In this document: positions 7,898-16,204 of the stretch, piece by piece
How the letters are laid out: each line of letters opens with the position of its first letter
Position numbering within the stretch: position 1 is the first letter of the stretch
NCBI GenBank assembly: GCA_001028025.1
Contig: LDAQ01000092.1
Location: 1-39,500, forward strand
From: Faecalicatena fissicatena
GTDB taxonomy: Bacteria > Bacillota > Clostridia > Lachnospirales > Lachnospiraceae
Direction: 5' to 3'
DNA length: 39,500 nt
Made by a program: the position numbers and the translations under genes
Notes under the pieces: generated by a model
What the model saw: only the letters and a program-made list of their open reading frames with translations
Databases searched by the model: none
Told to the model about the DNA's origin: nothing

Positions 7898-8036
7898 ATT
7901 GGTGCAAGTTGGGGAGAGACTGCACCGAGGAAACAAAGGAATTCATAATATACTTGAATGATATTTCTGCCGGAGGCAGAGAAGTACGAATGAGTGGAGA
8001 TAAAGAGTAGTAAGGGTTGTGGAAGGGAGCGTTAAT

Positions 8037-9026
8037 ATGTCTGTAGATATCGGGATAGATTTGGGAACAGCCAGTGTGCTGGTGTATGTAAAAGGAAAAG
8101 GGGTTGTGCTGAAGGAACCGTCCGTTGTGGCATTTGACAGGGATACGAATGTCATCAAGGCAATCGGGGAGGAAGCGCGCCTGATGCTGGGAAGAACACC
8201 CGGTAACATCGTAGCGGTGCGCCCGCTGCGACAGGGAGTTATTTCAGATTATACTGTGACAGAGAAGATGATCAAATATTTTGTACAGAAGTCTCTTGGA
8301 AAAAGGACGTTTAAGAAGCCACGTATCAGCATCTGCGTGCCGAGCGGCGTGACGGAAGTCGAAAAGAAGGCGGTAGAGGAAGCTACATTTGCCGCAGGGG
8401 CAAGAGAGGTACACCTGATAGAAGAACCGGTTGCGGCGGCAATCGGAGCGGGGATTGATATTTCCAAACCCTGCGGGAATATGATTGTGGATATCGGCGG
8501 CGGAACCGCAGATATAGCGGTTATCTCCCTGGGTGGCACGGTGGTCAACACTTCGATCAAGATTGCAGGGGATGATTTTGACGAAGCCATTGTGCGCTAC
8601 ATGAGAAAGAAACATAATCTGCTGATCGGAGAACGGACGGCGGAAGATATTAAGATTAAAATTGGGACAACATATCCTCTTGTTGAGGAAGAGACTATAG
8701 AAGTCAGGGGACGGAATCTTGTGACAGGCCTTCCGAAAACAGTCACGGTTACGTCTTCAGAAACAGAAGAAGCGCTGCGGGAGGCGACAGGGCAGATTGT
8801 GGAAGCGGTAATTGCCGTGTTGGAACAGACCCCCCCGGAGCTTTCAGCGGATATTCTGGACAGAGGAATTGTACTGACCGGCGGAGGTGCCATGCTGCGC
8901 GGTCTGGAAGAACTGATTGAGGAGAAAACGGGGATTCATACGATGACGGCCGAGGATCCAATGAAGGTTGTGGCCATCGGAACCGGGCAGTTCGTTGAGT
9001 TTATGAGTGGCAGGAATGACTTCTAA
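8037..9026 (+). CDS. MreB/Mbl family actin-like cell-shape protein
   Basis: This is a bacterial actin that polymerises under the membrane and guides sidewall peptidoglycan synthesis. The actin-fold ATP-binding motifs are visible: phosphate-1 DIGIDLGTASVLVY at the N-terminus, phosphate-2 IVDIGGGTADIAV near residue 155, and the adenosine motif LTGGGAMLRGL near residue 285. The start at 8037 is preceded by GGAAGGGA; a GTG at 8019 would add six residues. The product is 329 residues, normal for the family. No mreC or mreD follows, so this may be a stand-alone Mbl-like paralogue rather than the mreBCD copy. Which paralogue it is cannot be settled by eye. Confidence 0.9.
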   Translation: MSVDIGIDLGTASVLVYVKGKGVVLKEPSVVAFDRDTNVIKAIGEEARLMLGRTPGNIVAVRPLRQGVISDYTVTEKMIKYFVQKSLGKRTFKKPRISICVPSGVTEVEKKAVEEATFAAGAREVHLIEEPVAAAIGAGIDISKPCGNMIVDIGGGTADIAVISLGGTVVNTSIKIAGDDFDEAIVRYMRKKHNLLIGERTAEDIKIKIGTTYPLVEEETIEVRGRNLVTGLPKTVTVTSSETEEALREATGQIVEAVIAVLEQTPPELSADILDRGIVLTGGGAMLRGLEELIEEKTGIHTMTAEDPMKVVAIGTGQFVEFMSGRNDF

Positions 9027-9040
9027 GGGAGGAAGTCAGG

Positions 9041-9130
9041 GTGGGACAGACTACTTCAGACGGTACAGGATGCTGCCGGAAGGAGTCTGTCTTAATTTAT
9101 GTTACGGAGGAGCCTGCCGGATGTCTGTAA
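9041..9130 (+). CDS. Possible 29-residue small ORF
   Basis: A GTG codon at 9041 has GGGAGGA 7 nt upstream and opens a 29-codon frame (MGQTTSDGTGCCRK... ending PAGCL) that stops at 9130, 40 bp before recD2. The ribosome binding site is as good as that of neighbouring genes, but the peptide has no recognisable motif beyond a CC pair. It may be a small protein, a leader of recD2 or chance. Confidence 0.25.
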   Translation: MGQTTSDGTGCCRKESVLIYVTEEPAGCL

Positions 9131-9170
9131 GACATTTGGAAGAAAGAGAAGCTCCGGTTGGGAGGAAATT

Positions 9171-11381
9171 GTGGAAGTAGTCACCGGATATGTGGAGCAC
9201 ATTGTGTTCCGCAATGAGGACAATGGATATACTGTATTTAATCTGGAAAATGAGGATGGGGAGACTACCTGTGTCGGCAGTTTCAACTACATTAATGAAG
9301 GAGAGATGCTGGAACTCCATGGGGATTTTGTGAATCACAGTGTATATGGAAGCCAGCTCAAAGTGAGTTCGCATGAGGTGAAAGAGCCGGAAGATCTGGT
9401 ATCCATAGAACGATATCTGGGTTCGGGGGCAGTGAAGGGTGTCGGTGCCGCACTGGCAGGACGGATCGTCAGGAAGTTTAAAGAAGATACATTCCGGATC
9501 ATCGAGGAAGAGCCGGAACGGCTGTCGGAGGTGAAGGGAATCAGCGAACGGAAGGCCAGAGAGATTGCGGAGCAGGTGGAGGAAAAGAAGGATATGCGCC
9601 GGGCCATGATCTATTTGCAGAAATATGGCATATCCACAACCCTTGCCGTGAAGATATACAAACATTATGGAACGAAGCTGTATCAGGTACTGGAGGAGAA
9701 TCCGTATCAGCTTGCAGATAATATAGAGGGTGTGGGCTTTAAGACTGCCGACGAGATTGCATCCAGGATTGGGATACATACGGATTCGGATTTCAGAATC
9801 AGGAGCGGAATATTTTATACACTGCAGCAGTCGGCCATGGAGGGGCATATTTATCTCCCTCAGCAGGTGCTGGCGGTGCGTGCAGGACAGCTTTTGGGAG
9901 TGGAGATCCAGGATGTGGAAAAATATATCATGGATCTCTGCATTGAGAAGAAGACGGTCCGTAAAGAAGAACAGGGGGAGATCAGGATCTATCCAGCCCA
10001 TTATTATTATCTGGAACTGAACACGGCCCGGATGCTGCACGATCTGAACATTGACTGCAGCATGCCGGAAGATATGATGGAGAAACGGCTCAGGAAAGTG
10101 GAAAAGCAGGAGGAGATTTCTCTGGATCCCATGCAGCACAGAGCGGTGATAGAATCTATAAAACACGGCCTGTTGATTCTGACCGGGGGGCCGGGAACCG
10201 GAAAGACAACAACGATCAATACGATGATTCAGTTTTTTGAGAGCGAGGGAATGAGTATTCTGCTGGCGGCGCCAACCGGAAGAGCTGCCAAGAGAATGAC
10301 GGAGGCAACCGGCTACCAGGCACAGACGATCCACCGCCTGCTGGAGGTCAGCGGGAATCCTGAGGAGGAGGGCAATGTAAATGGTTTTATACGGAACCGG
10401 CAGAATCCTCTGGAGACGGATGTGCTGATTATCGATGAGATGTCCATGGTAGACCTTCCGCTGATGCATGCCCTTCTTTCTGCAGTAGTGGAAGGCACAC
10501 GTCTGATTCTGGTGGGGGATGTGAACCAGCTGCCTTCCGTGGGTCCGGGGAGTGTGCTGAAGGATATCATAGCATCGGGCAGATTTCCCGTGGTGACGCT
10601 GACGAAGATTTTCCGGCAGGCAGGTGAGAGCGATATTGTGGTAAATGCCCATAAGATCAATGCGGGAGAGCCTGTTGTCCTCAATAATAAGAGCCGGGAC
10701 TTTTTCTTTTTAAAGCGGCAGGAGGCCGACGTAATTATCAGTGTGGTGATCACCCTGATTCAGAAAAAGCTTCCCAGATACGTAGATGCATCGCCTGCAG
10801 AGATTCAGGTGATGACACCGACCAGAAAAGGCCTGCTGGGGGTGGAGCGGCTGAATACAATCCTGCAGCGGTATCTGAATCCTCCGTCGCCTGAAAAAGC
10901 GGAGAAGGAGAATGGACAGAGACTGTTCCGCGTGGGGGATAAAGTAATGCAGATTAAAAATAACTACCAGCTGGAGTGGGAAATCTGCACCAAATTCGGC
11001 CTTACTGTGGATAAAGGCACCGGAATTTTTAATGGCGATATGGGAATTGTGAAGGAAATCAATTCCTATGATGAGTCGCTGGTTGTTGAGTACGATGAGA
11101 AGAGACAGGTAAAGTATCCCTTCGAGATGCTGGAAGAGCTGGAGCTGGCATACGCCATTACAGTGCACAAATCTCAGGGAAGTGAATACCCTGCAGTTGT
11201 CATACCGCTTCTGCAGGGGCCGCGTATGCTGTACAACAGAAATCTACTGTATACGGCGGTGACCCGGGCAAAAAAATGCCTGACGATTGTAGGGAGTGAA
11301 GCGACATTTCAGGAAATGATACAAAACAAAAACGAACAGAATCGTTACACAAGCCTGGCAGAGCGTATACAGGAATTTTAA
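9171..11381 (+). CDS. recD2: RecD2-like ATP-dependent 5'-3' DNA helicase
   Basis: RecD2 (YrrC-type) is the stand-alone SF1B helicase of Firmicutes that acts in DNA repair without RecBC. The protein shows the N-terminal OB-like domain (GYVEHIVFRNEDNGYTVF), helix-hairpin-helix repeats (GVGAALAGRIV and GISERKAREIA), Walker A GGPGTGKTTT near residue 340, Walker B IIDEMSMVD, GDVNQLPSVGPG, and the C-terminal AITVHKSQGSEYP and YTAVTRAKK motifs. I choose GTG at 9171 because GGGAGG lies 5-6 nt upstream and family proteins begin near this point; the upstream ATG at 9099 adds 24 unrelated residues. It is 736 residues and overlaps the likely start of comF. Confidence 0.93.
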   Translation: MEVVTGYVEHIVFRNEDNGYTVFNLENEDGETTCVGSFNYINEGEMLELHGDFVNHSVYGSQLKVSSHEVKEPEDLVSIERYLGSGAVKGVGAALAGRIVRKFKEDTFRIIEEEPERLSEVKGISERKAREIAEQVEEKKDMRRAMIYLQKYGISTTLAVKIYKHYGTKLYQVLEENPYQLADNIEGVGFKTADEIASRIGIHTDSDFRIRSGIFYTLQQSAMEGHIYLPQQVLAVRAGQLLGVEIQDVEKYIMDLCIEKKTVRKEEQGEIRIYPAHYYYLELNTARMLHDLNIDCSMPEDMMEKRLRKVEKQEEISLDPMQHRAVIESIKHGLLILTGGPGTGKTTTINTMIQFFESEGMSILLAAPTGRAAKRMTEATGYQAQTIHRLLEVSGNPEEEGNVNGFIRNRQNPLETDVLIIDEMSMVDLPLMHALLSAVVEGTRLILVGDVNQLPSVGPGSVLKDIIASGRFPVVTLTKIFRQAGESDIVVNAHKINAGEPVVLNNKSRDFFFLKRQEADVIISVVITLIQKKLPRYVDASPAEIQVMTPTRKGLLGVERLNTILQRYLNPPSPEKAEKENGQRLFRVGDKVMQIKNNYQLEWEICTKFGLTVDKGTGIFNGDMGIVKEINSYDESLVVEYDEKRQVKYPFEMLEELELAYAITVHKSQGSEYPAVVIPLLQGPRMLYNRNLLYTAVTRAKKCLTIVGSEATFQEMIQNKNEQNRYTSLAERIQEF

Positions 11382-11383
11382 AT

Positions 11384-12061
11384 CTGCTCTATCCACAGGT
11401 CTGCCCGTTTTGCGGCAGAATATCCGGGGAAGGCATCTGCAGTGTCTGTAAAAAGAAAATAATCTATATTCAGGAACCGCGCTGTATGCGCTGCGGAAAG
11501 CCGCTGGAAAAGGCGGAACAGGAATACTGCAGAGACTGCAGCAGACAGGATACCGTCTATGAACAGGGGCGGAGCATGTGGGTACACAGGGAACCAGTTT
11601 CGCGGGCAATCTATAAGTTTAAATATGAGAATAAAAGAAATTACGGGCGGATTTTTGCCGGGGAAATGGCGGAACACTGCGGGGCGCAGATCAGGCGGTG
11701 GGGAATTGAAGAGATCATTCCGGTTCCGCTTCATCCCGCCAGAAAAAGAAAACGGGGATATAATCAGGCGGAAATACTGGCAGAGGAGCTGGGTGGTCTC
11801 CTGCACATACCCGTAAGGAAAGACGTGCTTTACAGGATACGCAATACCAGACCACAGAAAAGCCTGAATGATACGGAGAGAATCAGGAACCTGAAAGGGG
11901 CTTTTGCAGTGGCGAAAAATCAGAAGCTGAAGGAAAAAGTACTGCTTGTTGATGATATCTATACGACCGGCAATACGATCCGCAGAACTGCAAAAATGCT
12001 AAGGCTTGCAGGTGCTCAAAAAGTGTATTTTTTGACTATAAGCATTGGACAAGGACTCTGA
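11384..12061 (+). CDS. comF: ComF family protein (zinc-ribbon phosphoribosyltransferase-like)
   Basis: ComF-type proteins have an N-terminal zinc ribbon and a phosphoribosyltransferase domain; in Bacillus they support DNA uptake during competence. The frame encodes cysteine pairs CPFC, CSVC, CMRC and CRDC, then RGYNQAEILAEEL and the PRTase loop VLLVDDIYTTGNT near the C-terminus. The first ATG in frame (11486) would cut off half of the zinc cysteines, so the true start must be upstream. The frame is open back through the recD2 stop (11379-11381) without any ATG, GTG or TTG in that stretch. AGGA at 11371-11374 points to an unusual start, CTG at 11384 or ATT at 11375. The start given here is a best guess. 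Confidence 0.85.
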   Translation: MLYPQVCPFCGRISGEGICSVCKKKIIYIQEPRCMRCGKPLEKAEQEYCRDCSRQDTVYEQGRSMWVHREPVSRAIYKFKYENKRNYGRIFAGEMAEHCGAQIRRWGIEEIIPVPLHPARKRKRGYNQAEILAEELGGLLHIPVRKDVLYRIRNTRPQKSLNDTERIRNLKGAFAVAKNQKLKEKVLLVDDIYTTGNTIRRTAKMLRLAGAQKVYFLTISIGQGL

Positions 12062-12075
12062 GTATATGCTATACT
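12045..12075 (+). promoter_or_regulatory. Possible extended -10 promoter inside the end of comF
   Basis: TGCTATACT (12067-12075) is an extended -10 element. A TGGACA hexamer (12045-12050) sits 19 bp upstream of TATACT, a long spacer tolerable with an extended -10. It would start transcription of the membrane-protein and cdaA genes independently of recD2-comF. Confidence 0.4.
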
Positions 12076-12115
12076 AAAAATGATGTTTATTTGGAAAAAA
12101 CTTAGAGGTGATGAA

Positions 12116-12511
12116 ATGTTAGATAAAGAGCGCATCAGGCTGATGACCAGGATGGCGGAGTACGAGAACACTCTGGCGCCGGATGATCTGAAGATCAGCA
12201 CTTATTACAAAAAGGATTATTCAAGCCTGAACACACTGATTACAGCGATCTGGATTACAATCGGATACGTTATGGCAGCCGGGCTGTTTGTGCTGTGCAA
12301 CGTAGATGCTCTGCTGAAGGATCTGACAGTTGCAAAGCTGATTATTATGGCAGCTGTTGTCGTTGGTGCATATATTATATTGCTTGTGGTCTACTGTGTG
12401 TGTGCTGCCAGTTTTTATAAGTCGAAGCACAATAAGGCCAAACAGCGTGTGAAGAAGTATTACCGGGACTTATCCCGTCTGGGAAAGATGTGTATGAAGG
12501 AGAAAAAATAA
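12116..12511 (+). CDS. Small two-helix membrane protein, unknown function
   Basis: The protein is 131 residues. A charged N-terminal cytoplasmic-looking segment (MLDKERIRLMTRMAEYENTL) is followed by two transmembrane helices (about residues 44-65 and 75-100) and a basic C-terminal tail. I do not recognise the family. The start at 12116 is supported by GAGGTG five bases upstream; the ATG at 12080 lacks a site. It ends 3 bp before the next gene, so the two are co-translated. Position between comF and cdaA suggests a partner of the next membrane protein or of the cyclase complex, which is inference only. Confidence 0.75.
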   Translation: MLDKERIRLMTRMAEYENTLAPDDLKISTYYKKDYSSLNTLITAIWITIGYVMAAGLFVLCNVDALLKDLTVAKLIIMAAVVVGAYIILLVVYCVCAASFYKSKHNKAKQRVKKYYRDLSRLGKMCMKEKK

Positions 12512-12514
12512 AAT

Positions 12515-13675
12515 ATGAGTACTTTACTTGTCTGGAAAGAGCAACTGCAAAAAATATATGCGAAGTATTCCACATATATTATAAAAGCATTACAATTTGT
12601 ATTGGGTCTGTGTGTGTTTGGCCTGATTAATTCCAATATCGGTTTTATGAAGGCGGCTTCCTCTATTGTGTGTACTGTGGGGCTTTCTGCCGTATGTGCA
12701 TTTTTGCCTCTGGTAGTGATGGTTATTGCGGCTACATTGCTTGTACTGCTGCACTTATATACCTTATCCATGCCGATCGCTCTGGTGTCTCTGGTTATCT
12801 TTCTGATCATGTATATCTTTTATTTCCGGTTTACACCGAAAAAAGCATGGCTCGTACTGCTGACGCCCGTTGCGTTTGCGCTGAAGATACCATTTATTAT
12901 ACCGGTTGCCTTTGGATTACTGGGAACACCTATCTGTGTACTTCCGGCTGCGTTCGGAACAATCGTCTACTATATGCTGCATTTTGTAAAGATGTCATCC
13001 ACAGCCCTTAAGGGCGGGGATGCCAAAGGACTGGTTGACAGCCTTATGGTTTTTACAAAACAGTCTCTGACAAATAAAGAGATGTGGGTGATGGTGATCG
13101 CGGTTGCGGTAAGCCTTCTGATTGTATACGCCGTGCGCACAAGATCTGTTGACCATGCATGGAAGATCGGATCTGTTTCCGGGGCGATCATAGCAATCGT
13201 TATCGGTGCAGCGGGAAATATTACACTGGATGCACATCTTTCATACGGCACTCTGGTAGGAAGCGGAGTCGCAGCTATACTGGTGGGGCTGGTACTGGAG
13301 TTTTTGTTCTTTTCAGTGAACTATTCCAGGACAGAGCGTATGCAGTTTGAAGATGATGAATATTATTATTATGTAAAGGCTGTTCCGAAGATCGTTGTAT
13401 CTGCGCCTGAGATGAGTGTGAAGCATATCAATGAAAGACAGGAACAGAATGAAAAGCTGGAGACAGAAGACGGCCAGGAGACGGTGCTGATTCATACTTC
13501 TAATGTGCAGAGAGCAGCTGGGGGGCAGCCGCGTCCGCAGAAGAAGCGTCCGGTACCGAAGCAGGGCGAACGGCCGAAAAAGATCGATCATGCCAGAGCA
13601 GCCGATGAAATTCTGCTGACAAGAAGTCTTACAAAAGAATTGGGAATTAACCTTGAAGATCTGGAAGATAAATAA
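12515..13675 (+). CDS. Polytopic membrane protein upstream of cdaA, unknown function
   Basis: The 386-residue protein has about eight or nine hydrophobic segments across residues 20-270, then a long hydrophilic cytoplasmic-looking tail (about 285-386) rich in Glu, Gln, Lys and Pro, with a KKRPVPKQGERPKK basic patch. I do not recognise a named family. It follows the two-helix protein by 3 bp and precedes cdaA by 48 bp, so it is probably in the same operon as the c-di-AMP synthase. Possible roles include a transporter or a regulator of CdaA, but no catalytic motif is visible. Confidence 0.8.
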   Translation: MSTLLVWKEQLQKIYAKYSTYIIKALQFVLGLCVFGLINSNIGFMKAASSIVCTVGLSAVCAFLPLVVMVIAATLLVLLHLYTLSMPIALVSLVIFLIMYIFYFRFTPKKAWLVLLTPVAFALKIPFIIPVAFGLLGTPICVLPAAFGTIVYYMLHFVKMSSTALKGGDAKGLVDSLMVFTKQSLTNKEMWVMVIAVAVSLLIVYAVRTRSVDHAWKIGSVSGAIIAIVIGAAGNITLDAHLSYGTLVGSGVAAILVGLVLEFLFFSVNYSRTERMQFEDDEYYYYVKAVPKIVVSAPEMSVKHINERQEQNEKLETEDGQETVLIHTSNVQRAAGGQPRPQKKRPVPKQGERPKKIDHARAADEILLTRSLTKELGINLEDLEDK

Positions 13676-13723
13676 TAAAATGATTAAAGGGAGTATCTAA
13701 TAATTAAGACAGGAGGTGGCAGA

Positions 13724-14596
13724 ATGGAACAGTGGATCAGAACTTTTTTTGACAACTATGTGAGCGACATGTACTTTCCGAATGTTCACCTGACAGATAT
13801 CATAGAAATAATCATTGTAGCGGTCATTGTTTACGAGATTATGCTGTGGATCAAGAACACAAAGGCATGGATGCTTCTGAAAGGAATGATAGTTCTCGGT
13901 TTCTTTATACTGGCAGCGGCAATTTTTCAGATGCATACGATATTGTTCCTTGCCAGAGAATCGATCAATGTTCTGGCAGTTGCTGCTGTGGTTGTATTTC
14001 AGCCGGAGCTGCGCCGTGCGCTGGAAAAGCTGGGGGAGAAAAACCTTCTGAGCAATATCAATCTGTTTGACAGAAGCAGGGAAAACCAGCGGTTTTCCGA
14101 TGAAACACGGGAAGGTCTGGTAAAAGCATGTTTTGACATGGGGAGTGTCTGTACAGGGGCTTTGATTGTAGTAGAGCAGGCGATTCGTCTCACAGAGTAT
14201 GAGATGACAGGGATAGAACTGGATTGTAAAGTTTCATCTCAGGTTCTGCTGAATATATTCGAACACAATACTCCGCTTCACGATGGTGCGGTCATAATAA
14301 GAGGAAACAGAATTACATCTGCTACATGCTATCTGCCGCTTTCAGATAATATGTCAATCAGCAAAGACCTGGGAACCAGGCACAGAGCTGCATTGGGGAT
14401 GAGTGAAGTGAGCGATGCCCTGATTATCGTTGTATCCGAGGAGACCGGCCAGGTTTCTGTGGCGATGGGCGGGCAGCTCGCGAGAGGAGTTACGCCGGAA
14501 TACCTTGCTACAAGGCTGAACCAGATCCAGTATAGAACTGCGGAAGGCAAGAAATTTACTATACGGAAAGGACGGCAGAGGCATGAAGAAATATAA
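13724..14596 (+). CDS. cdaA: CdaA (DacA) membrane diadenylate cyclase
   Basis: CdaA makes cyclic di-AMP from two ATP molecules; the messenger controls potassium and osmolyte transport and cell-wall stability. Three N-terminal transmembrane helices (about residues 24-43, 48-70 and 73-93) are followed by a short linker and the DAC (DisA_N) domain. The catalytic motifs are intact: DGA at residues 187-189 (LHDGAVII) and RHR at 219-221 (GTRHRAALGMSE). The product is 290 residues, near the usual 270-285. AGGAGGTG precedes the start. It overlaps cdaR by 14 bp, showing translational coupling of cyclase and regulator. Confidence 0.96.
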   Translation: MEQWIRTFFDNYVSDMYFPNVHLTDIIEIIIVAVIVYEIMLWIKNTKAWMLLKGMIVLGFFILAAAIFQMHTILFLARESINVLAVAAVVVFQPELRRALEKLGEKNLLSNINLFDRSRENQRFSDETREGLVKACFDMGSVCTGALIVVEQAIRLTEYEMTGIELDCKVSSQVLLNIFEHNTPLHDGAVIIRGNRITSATCYLPLSDNMSISKDLGTRHRAALGMSEVSDALIIVVSEETGQVSVAMGGQLARGVTPEYLATRLNQIQYRTAEGKKFTIRKGRQRHEEI

Positions 14597-15878
14597 GTTT
14601 ACGAACAACCTTGGGCTGAAGATGATGGCTCTTGCCTTCGCTGCCCTGTTATGGCTGATCGTAGTGAATATAGACGATCCTGTGGAGACGAGTACTTTCC
14701 GGAACATTGATGTTACGGTACAGAATACCGAAGTTGTGACAAATGAAGGGAAGACTTATAAGATATTAGATGATACACAAAAAGTAAGCGTGACAGTGAG
14801 GGCAAAACGGTCTGTTCTGGCCAAACTGTCCAGCAGCAGCATCGTTGCAACGGCGGATATGAGCGAGATGCAGTTCAGTTCGCTGATTCCCATTACGGCT
14901 ACCGTGCCAGGTTATGAAGGAAAGTACACTGCGGAAGCAACGCCCGGCAACCTGAAGGTGAAGGTAGAAGATCAGAAGAAAAATGTATTTCCGCTGAATG
15001 TCAGCGTATCTGGTACACCGAGGGACGGTTATGTGGTTGGCAAGACGACCACCAATCCTGAGAAAATCACTGTGCGCGGTTCGGAATCGCTGGTTAAGAG
15101 TATAGATAAGGCTGTTGCAAAAGTCGATGTATCGGGCCTGTCCAAGACGACAGTTCTGCAGGCTGAACTGGCGTACTATGACAGAAACGGCAATCCTCTT
15201 GACAAGACCCAGCTGAAGGATAACCTGGGTGAGGATGGAATCACGGTTGAGGTAGAGATGCTCAACACAAAGAATGTGACACTGAACTTTAATGTTTCAG
15301 GGGTGCCGGAAGATGGCTATACGTACAGCGGGCTGACCTGTGAGCCTGAGAAGATCCAGGTGTGCGGCACGGCGGAGGATCTGAGCGGATTTAATGAGCT
15401 GGATATTCCCGCTTCTGAGATAGATATAAGTGGGGCAACAGAAAAGATGGAGAAGACAATCGATATTGGTCCGTATCTTCCGGAGGGAATTGAGCTGGTG
15501 GACAAGACGGCAAATAACGTTGTCGTGACCGTATCCATAGAGCAGGAAGGAGCCCGTACCATTGAACTGCCGGTGGCATCTGTCAGGGTGATCAATGTGC
15601 AGGATAATCTGAGGGTTTCATTTGATGACAATACAGATATTGAACTTCAGTTTAAAGGTACCCAGGAGGCTCTCGATAATCTGGAAGTGAACAATGCGGT
15701 ATATATTGACCTTAAGAATTATACAAAACCAGGTACCCATGAAGTGCCTGTGAATGTGGATCTGAATAAGGATGAGTCCAGCAGTTCCAATATTACTTTG
15801 ACAAAGACCCCTACGGTAAAGGTTACTCTTATTGAGAAAGATAAAGAAGAGGAGCAGAGTGTAACAAAGGAAGAATAA
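14583..15878 (+). CDS. cdaR: CdaR/YbbR-domain regulator of CdaA
   Basis: CdaR is the membrane-anchored extracellular partner that modulates CdaA. One N-terminal helix (about residues 13-30, ending LLWLIVVNIDDP) is followed by four tandem YbbR-type beta domains. Repeated cores such as PLNVSVSGTPRDGY, TLNFNVSGVPEDGY and PEKITVRGS / PEKIQVCGT are visible. The C-terminus is an acidic tail (EKDKEEEQSVTKEE). The start codon lies inside cdaA. Length (431) fits a four-repeat CdaR. In many Firmicutes glmM follows; here an HPr-like gene follows 18 bp later instead. Confidence 0.93.
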   Translation: MKKYKFTNNLGLKMMALAFAALLWLIVVNIDDPVETSTFRNIDVTVQNTEVVTNEGKTYKILDDTQKVSVTVRAKRSVLAKLSSSSIVATADMSEMQFSSLIPITATVPGYEGKYTAEATPGNLKVKVEDQKKNVFPLNVSVSGTPRDGYVVGKTTTNPEKITVRGSESLVKSIDKAVAKVDVSGLSKTTVLQAELAYYDRNGNPLDKTQLKDNLGEDGITVEVEMLNTKNVTLNFNVSGVPEDGYTYSGLTCEPEKIQVCGTAEDLSGFNELDIPASEIDISGATEKMEKTIDIGPYLPEGIELVDKTANNVVVTVSIEQEGARTIELPVASVRVINVQDNLRVSFDDNTDIELQFKGTQEALDNLEVNNAVYIDLKNYTKPGTHEVPVNVDLNKDESSSSNITLTKTPTVKVTLIEKDKEEEQSVTKEE

Positions 15879-15896
15879 CGGGAGGAGAGAGCTCAC

Positions 15897-16172
15897 ATGG
15901 TAAGCGAAAAAGTTGCGATTAAGAACCCTACAGGCCTGCACCTCAGGCCAGCAGGTCTGTTCTGCAGAACTGCCATGCAGTATGGCAGCAAGATTACAGT
16001 AGAGAAAAAAACAAAGTCCGAGGATGTGACTGCAAATGCAAAGAGTGTATTAAGTGTGCTTGGAGCCTGCATCAAAAGCGGAGATGAAATTAACATCATC
16101 TGTGAGGGCGAGGATGAGGAAACAGCACTCAGAGAGATGGTACGAATTGTGGAGGACGGCCTGGGAGAATAG
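15897..16172 (+). CDS. HPr family phosphocarrier protein
   Basis: HPr carries phosphate from enzyme I to sugar-specific PTS components. The 91-residue protein has the active-site motif GLHLRPAG with His at residue 15. The regulatory serine region is ANAKSVLSVLG, with Ser50 aligning to Ser46 of Bacillus HPr. There is a short insertion (EKKTKSEDVT) before it. The end, EDGLGE, is like that of Bacillus HPr. GGGAGGAGAG precedes the start. It lies directly after cdaR and 32 bp before a nucleotidyltransferase gene. Whether it is the main PTS HPr or a Crh-like regulatory paralogue is not clear; the active His argues for phosphotransfer. Confidence 0.88.
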   Translation: MVSEKVAIKNPTGLHLRPAGLFCRTAMQYGSKITVEKKTKSEDVTANAKSVLSVLGACIKSGDEINIICEGEDEETALREMVRIVEDGLGE

Positions 16173-16204
16173 GACCCGGCAGAAAAAGGAAAAAGGAGAT
16201 AAAC

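Noticed and set aside
9102..10652. Long open frame (516 codons) on the minus strand
   Set aside because: It lies wholly antisense to recD2, which has clear helicase motifs. Its protein is rich in His, Leu and Arg with no domain, as expected from a mirrored coding frame.
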